From positions 2,046,001-2,110,000 of the forward strand of contig NC_020541.1 of the NCBI RefSeq assembly GCF_000230695.2: 64,000 bases of DNA, read 5' to 3'. This DNA is from Rhodanobacter denitrificans. Its GTDB lineage: Bacteria; Pseudomonadota; Gammaproteobacteria; Xanthomonadales; Rhodanobacteraceae. Every line of letters begins with the position of its first letter. Positions within the stretch are counted from its first letter, which is position 1. Positions 61,092 to 64,000 of this stretch are shown here, piece after piece. The translations under genes were made by a program, and so were the position numbers. Under the pieces are notes generated by a model. That model saw only the letters and a list, made by a program, of their open reading frames with translations, was not told the DNA's origin and did no database searches.

Positions 61092-61988
61092 TCAGGCGGC
61101 CAGCGCCGCGGCGGCCGGCAGCCGCCAGCGGCCGGGACCGCAGCGCTCGGCAAGGCGCTGCAGCTGCTGCCTGATCTTCTCCCGCCAGAACGGGTTGGGC
61201 GTCGGCTTGGCGCCGGCGACCTCGGCGTAGATCGCCGAGAGGTCGGCCTCGCCGCCTAGTGCCTGCAGGGCTGCCAGCGTCACCGCAGCCCAGACGCTCT
61301 TCTGTCCCTGCGCCAGCAGCGCGCGGTAGCGCGCCTGCAGGCGGCTCACGGCCGCGTGCTCGTGGTACAGCGCAAACCCGAAGAGCTTGCCGCCCTGCGC
61401 TTTGGTCAACATGGCGAAGCACAGCGGCAGCGATAGACCCGGGAAGAGGTTGCGCGGGATCATGTCCTGGCGGATCGCCCAGCGCTGGTTGATCTTGACC
61501 ACCGTCTCACTGGTCTGGAAGGTGTAGCAAGGCAAGATCATTCCGAACCTTCCTTCGTTCGGCAGGAGTTCCCACGCGCGTTCGAGGAACGCCTGGACCT
61601 TGGCCAGCTGGAACGGCGGGTTGCCGATCAGCGCCGTCGGCCGCAGTGGCAGGTCCACCGCGGCGAAGTCGCCGACGATCACCTGCCGACCCGAGGACGC
61701 GCGTGCGCGCTCGGCCAGCGCCGGGTCGATTTCGACGCCGATGGCGGGGATGTGCTCCGGCAGAGCACGCAGGAAGGCTCCCTCGCCGCAGCTCGGCTCG
61801 ATAACCGCGTCGCTGGAGGTGAGGTCGCCGAAGTAATGCGCCACCAGTTCGCTCGCCGCCCACTCCGGCGTCATGAACTGGCCGTGCACCTTCTGCTGCT
61901 CGGTCGGCGTGGACTGCGCCATGCTCGTCGGCTGGCCGGCGGGCGGAAGGGACCACAGGTCGAGCGTGGTGGCGGCGACAACGCGCAT
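61092..61988 (-). CDS. DNA adenine methyltransferase (N6)
   Basis: 298 residues. SAM motif EPSCGEGAF (64-72), GVEIDP, catalytic NPPF (123-126) in gamma-class order. C-terminal about 60 residues (AKPTPNPFWREKIRQQLQRL) may read DNA. Two methylase genes in a row; not a restriction-modification pair by what is visible. GAGG upstream of the ATG. Confidence 0.8.
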   Translation of the reverse strand: MRVVAATTLDLWSLPPAGQPTSMAQSTPTEQQKVHGQFMTPEWAASELVAHYFGDLTSSDAVIEPSCGEGAFLRALPEHIPAIGVEIDPALAERARASSGRQVIVGDFAAVDLPLRPTALIGNPPFQLAKVQAFLERAWELLPNEGRFGMILPCYTFQTSETVVKINQRWAIRQDMIPRNLFPGLSLPLCFAMLTKAQGGKLFGFALYHEHAAVSRLQARYRALLAQGQKSVWAAVTLAALQALGGEADLSAIYAEVAGAKPTPNPFWREKIRQQLQRLAERCGPGRWRLPAAAALAA

Positions 61989-62099
61989 GGGAGAGGCCTC
62001 GTGACGTGGAGGCCTTGATCATTGAGCAGGTCAGCGGTTCGGCAAGTCGATCGCGCTTGCCGGCCGCGAGTCGCTGTGGGACACGGTACGCCGATCGCG

Positions 62100-62654
62100 T
62101 CAGCTCGCCGCGCCGCCCGCTGCGCTGCCCATCTCGCCCGGAGCAGCCGCCCTCTCCGACGGTGGTTCCGGAGGCCATCCCAGCGCTTGGGCTTCCTGGA
62201 CTGACGGCAGCCGCCGGCTCTCGAGTGCGCGACGGAAAGCCTCTTCGTTGGGTCCGTCGATCGGCACCAGGTAGGCCAGCCGGCCGGAGCTCCCGAAGTA
62301 GACCGCGCGCTGTCCGCAGGCCTGTGCTTCCACGACGACCGTGTAGGCCGTCGTCATCGCAGCGCCGCCGATGCCGCCATAGCCCAGCGCGGTGCTGCCC
62401 CACAGCTGAGGAAACACCGTGACCAGGCACTCTTGCTCGGCGGCCCGGCGGAAGCTCCTTACCGTCGGCCCCTGCGGCTGGCCAGTAGCGCGTTCCTCCT
62501 GAGCCACCTTGGCGCGCTCCTCCCGCGTCAGCCCACTGGACCATGCGCTGTAGCGCTCCCAGTCTCTTTCGTCGTAGACGATCACCGGCAGGTCGCGTAG
62601 GCGCGCCGCGTGCAGGGCCGAGGCGATGGCGAGAATCGGGTTTTCAGGTCCCAT
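62100..62654 (-). CDS. Hypothetical protein (184 aa)
   Basis: MGPENPILAIASALHAARLR start at 62654, overlapping the previous stop by 11 nt. YSAWSSGLTREERAKVAQEE, QACGQRAVYFGSSGRLAYLV. No domain recognised; possibly an accessory gene for the methylase cluster. Confidence 0.55.
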   Translation of the reverse strand: MGPENPILAIASALHAARLRDLPVIVYDERDWERYSAWSSGLTREERAKVAQEERATGQPQGPTVRSFRRAAEQECLVTVFPQLWGSTALGYGGIGGAAMTTAYTVVVEAQACGQRAVYFGSSGRLAYLVPIDGPNEEAFRRALESRRLPSVQEAQALGWPPEPPSERAAAPGEMGSAAGGAAS

Positions 62655-64000
62655 GGGTTGTTTCCTTCGGTGCGTTAATGATGGGGGTAGGGGTGTCGCA
62701 CAGCGGGACCAGCCAGGGGACCAGGCGGGCACCGGCAGGAGAGAGCGTCGTCAGGCGGCGGGTACCGGCGCGCCGTCCGTTCTCCCATCCGTCCTTGTCC
62801 GAGCGAGTTCGGTAGAGTGCGTCTAACCACGGCGTTCCCGTGCGCATGGTGATGTCCTCGAGTTCGACCATGCCGACGGTCGGCGCGAATGGTCTGTCCA
62901 ACTTGGACAGCGCACCGGCAGGGTTCACGTAGGTCCGCTCGGTCCATTCGCGCACGCGCTTCTTTTGCGCGTCGTCACCCCAGGCATGGGCGGCCTCCCA
63001 CGCGTCCACGAAGATCACCAGCAGTGCAGTCTTGTCCTTTTCGATCACCGTTCCGATCGGGAAGAGGCACGGCTCGCGCGAGACGAAGCGCTTGGAATGC
63101 GTGCGGTTGTAGTGGGTAGCCGAGGCGATCATGGCGTCCACTAAGGCATGGGGGTCATCGAACGCCAGCGACGTGGCTGCCGGGAGGTCCAGCAGCGACA
63201 ACATGCGCTCGTGCGTCAGCCCGGCCGGTGCGGCCGCTGCCGCCCAGCGCTCGGCCGATGTCCAGGCGAAGATGATCTCCTCGCCCGCGCGACGCTGGTA
63301 CAGCGCCATGGCCACCTTGTCGGCGCGTGGCACGCCGTCCCGGCCGAAGGCCAGCCTGCTGCGCGTGCACCACGGGAACTGGGCGATGCGCGGGTCGCGC
63401 TCGGCTTCGGTCGCCTCGCGGTACAGATGCCACCGATCACGTCCATCGTGAGTCAGCGCCACGGGCGTCCACCCTTGCGCGGCACACCAGTCCTCGATGG
63501 TCGCCACGCGCGCGCCGTGGTCGGCGAGCGCTGAGTGCGCCGCGTTCAGTGCCGCGTTGCGTAGCGCTGCCGACGCGTCGGCTGGGTCCGCCGGCAGGGC
63601 GCCGTCGCGCTGACTCGCGCGGATCACCGCTCGCGCGAGGCGGGCGGCTCGGGCAGCCTCGATCTCATCGCACGCCAGCCCGCCTTCGTGCAGCGACGCG
63701 GTGATCCACCGCTGCCATGGAGCTTCGGCCGCGTCCCGTGCAGCCACATGGGCCAGTGCCTGCCGGAACACTGCCACGTAGTCGGCATAGGCGCGGCGGC
63801 TGCGCCGGCTCTGCAGGTAGTAGCGCAGCTCGTCGGCGTCGGCGCGGTCGAGTACCAAGTAGGCATTCGGCTCCTCGAGCACGACGTTGACATTGCGCGT
63901 GCGTCCGCCGTTGAAGGCCTCATGGGTAGCCACGGAGATGGTCGGTCGCCCGCGGACGTAGGTCACGCGAGCCACCTGGCAAGCCTGCTGCGGAACCCAT
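62644..64000 (-). CDS. Hypothetical protein, 5' end outside window
   Basis: At least 443 residues; the frame stays open to the window edge (upstream codons read WVPQQACQVARVTYVRGRPT), so the true start probably lies beyond 64000. Helical, Arg/Ala-rich N-terminal half; ADVAMALYQRR-like basic stretch, then SLLDLPAATSLAFDDPHALV. No domain recognised. Frame intact. Confidence 0.5.
   Translation of the reverse strand, partial: WVPQQACQVARVTYVRGRPTISVATHEAFNGGRTRNVNVVLEEPNAYLVLDRADADELRYYLQSRRSRRAYADYVAVFRQALAHVAARDAAEAPWQRWITASLHEGGLACDEIEAARAARLARAVIRASQRDGALPADPADASAALRNAALNAAHSALADHGARVATIEDWCAAQGWTPVALTHDGRDRWHLYREATEAERDPRIAQFPWCTRSRLAFGRDGVPRADKVAMALYQRRAGEEIIFAWTSAERWAAAAAPAGLTHERMLSLLDLPAATSLAFDDPHALVDAMIASATHYNRTHSKRFVSREPCLFPIGTVIEKDKTALLVIFVDAWEAAHAWGDDAQKKRVREWTERTYVNPAGALSKLDRPFAPTVGMVELEDITMRTGTPWLDALYRTRSDKDGWENGRRAGTRRLTTLSPAGARLVPWLVPLCDTPTPIINAPKETTHGT

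Noticed and set aside
1..64000. CRISPR array, tRNA, rRNA, insertion sequence, conjugation genes
   Set aside because: No repeat-spacer pattern, no cloverleaf or rRNA seen, no transposase or terminal repeats, and no recognisable relaxase, T4CP or type IV secretion gene.

Overview
The window looks like part of a large extrachromosomal replicon (megaplasmid or ICE/phage-plasmid-like element) of a GC-rich gamma- or beta-proteobacterium. Xanthomonadales (Lysobacterales) is my best guess, from the split NrdJa/NrdJb-type ribonucleotide reductase, RdgC, CsrA and overall codon use. There are no rRNA or tRNA genes, no CRISPR array and no insertion sequence. Core metabolism is almost absent. DNA processing, partition, methylation and many small unknown genes dominate.

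Layout. (1) 1-14.5 kb, mostly minus strand: small orphan genes separated by GC-rich gene-specific hairpins. Three 5' leaders share a covarying two-hairpin motif. A plus-strand DsbC-like gene and a membrane-protein gene are embedded here. The region also carries a class II ribonucleotide reductase (nrdJa plus nrdJb). A 267-nt group I intron splits the codon of the catalytic cysteine of nrdJa. (2) 14.8-22.4 kb, minus: S49 peptidase, RecG-like helicase, hexapeptide-repeat protein, HU-like protein, Cas4-like PD-(D/E)XK protein, CFI-box protein and RecJ, several of them translationally coupled. (3) 22.6-34.4 kb, plus: a 1,721-residue methylase-helicase fusion, then the PRTRC cassette (ParB, E, C, F, B, A, ThiF). 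This contains E1-like, E2-like, JAMM-protease and candidate ubiquitin-like members. (4) 34.5-45.6 kb, plus: SSB, a UvrD-like helicase, RdgC, a VRR-NUC nuclease and many unknown genes in stop/start overlaps, ending with CsrA. (5) 45.7-54.4 kb, minus: unknown genes, a secreted S1/P1-type nuclease, a winged-helix candidate replication protein, and parAB. About 1 kb of non-coding DNA between the last two carries a spaced array of a 10-bp motif, probably the replication or partition locus. (6) 54.7-64 kb, minus: a TIM-barrel TrpF-like protein, small unknowns, two DNA methyltransferases and unknown plasmid genes.

How it fits together: winged-helix protein/ParA/ParB maintain the replicon. SSB, RecJ, RecG-like, RdgC, the helicases and nucleases form a recombination or replication toolkit. 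Three methyltransferase domains without a restriction partner suggest protection from host restriction. NrdJ supplies dNTPs. The PRTRC cassette looks like a plasmid-borne ubiquitin-like conjugation system tied to a ParB homologue. It and the nrdJ intron are the most interesting parts.
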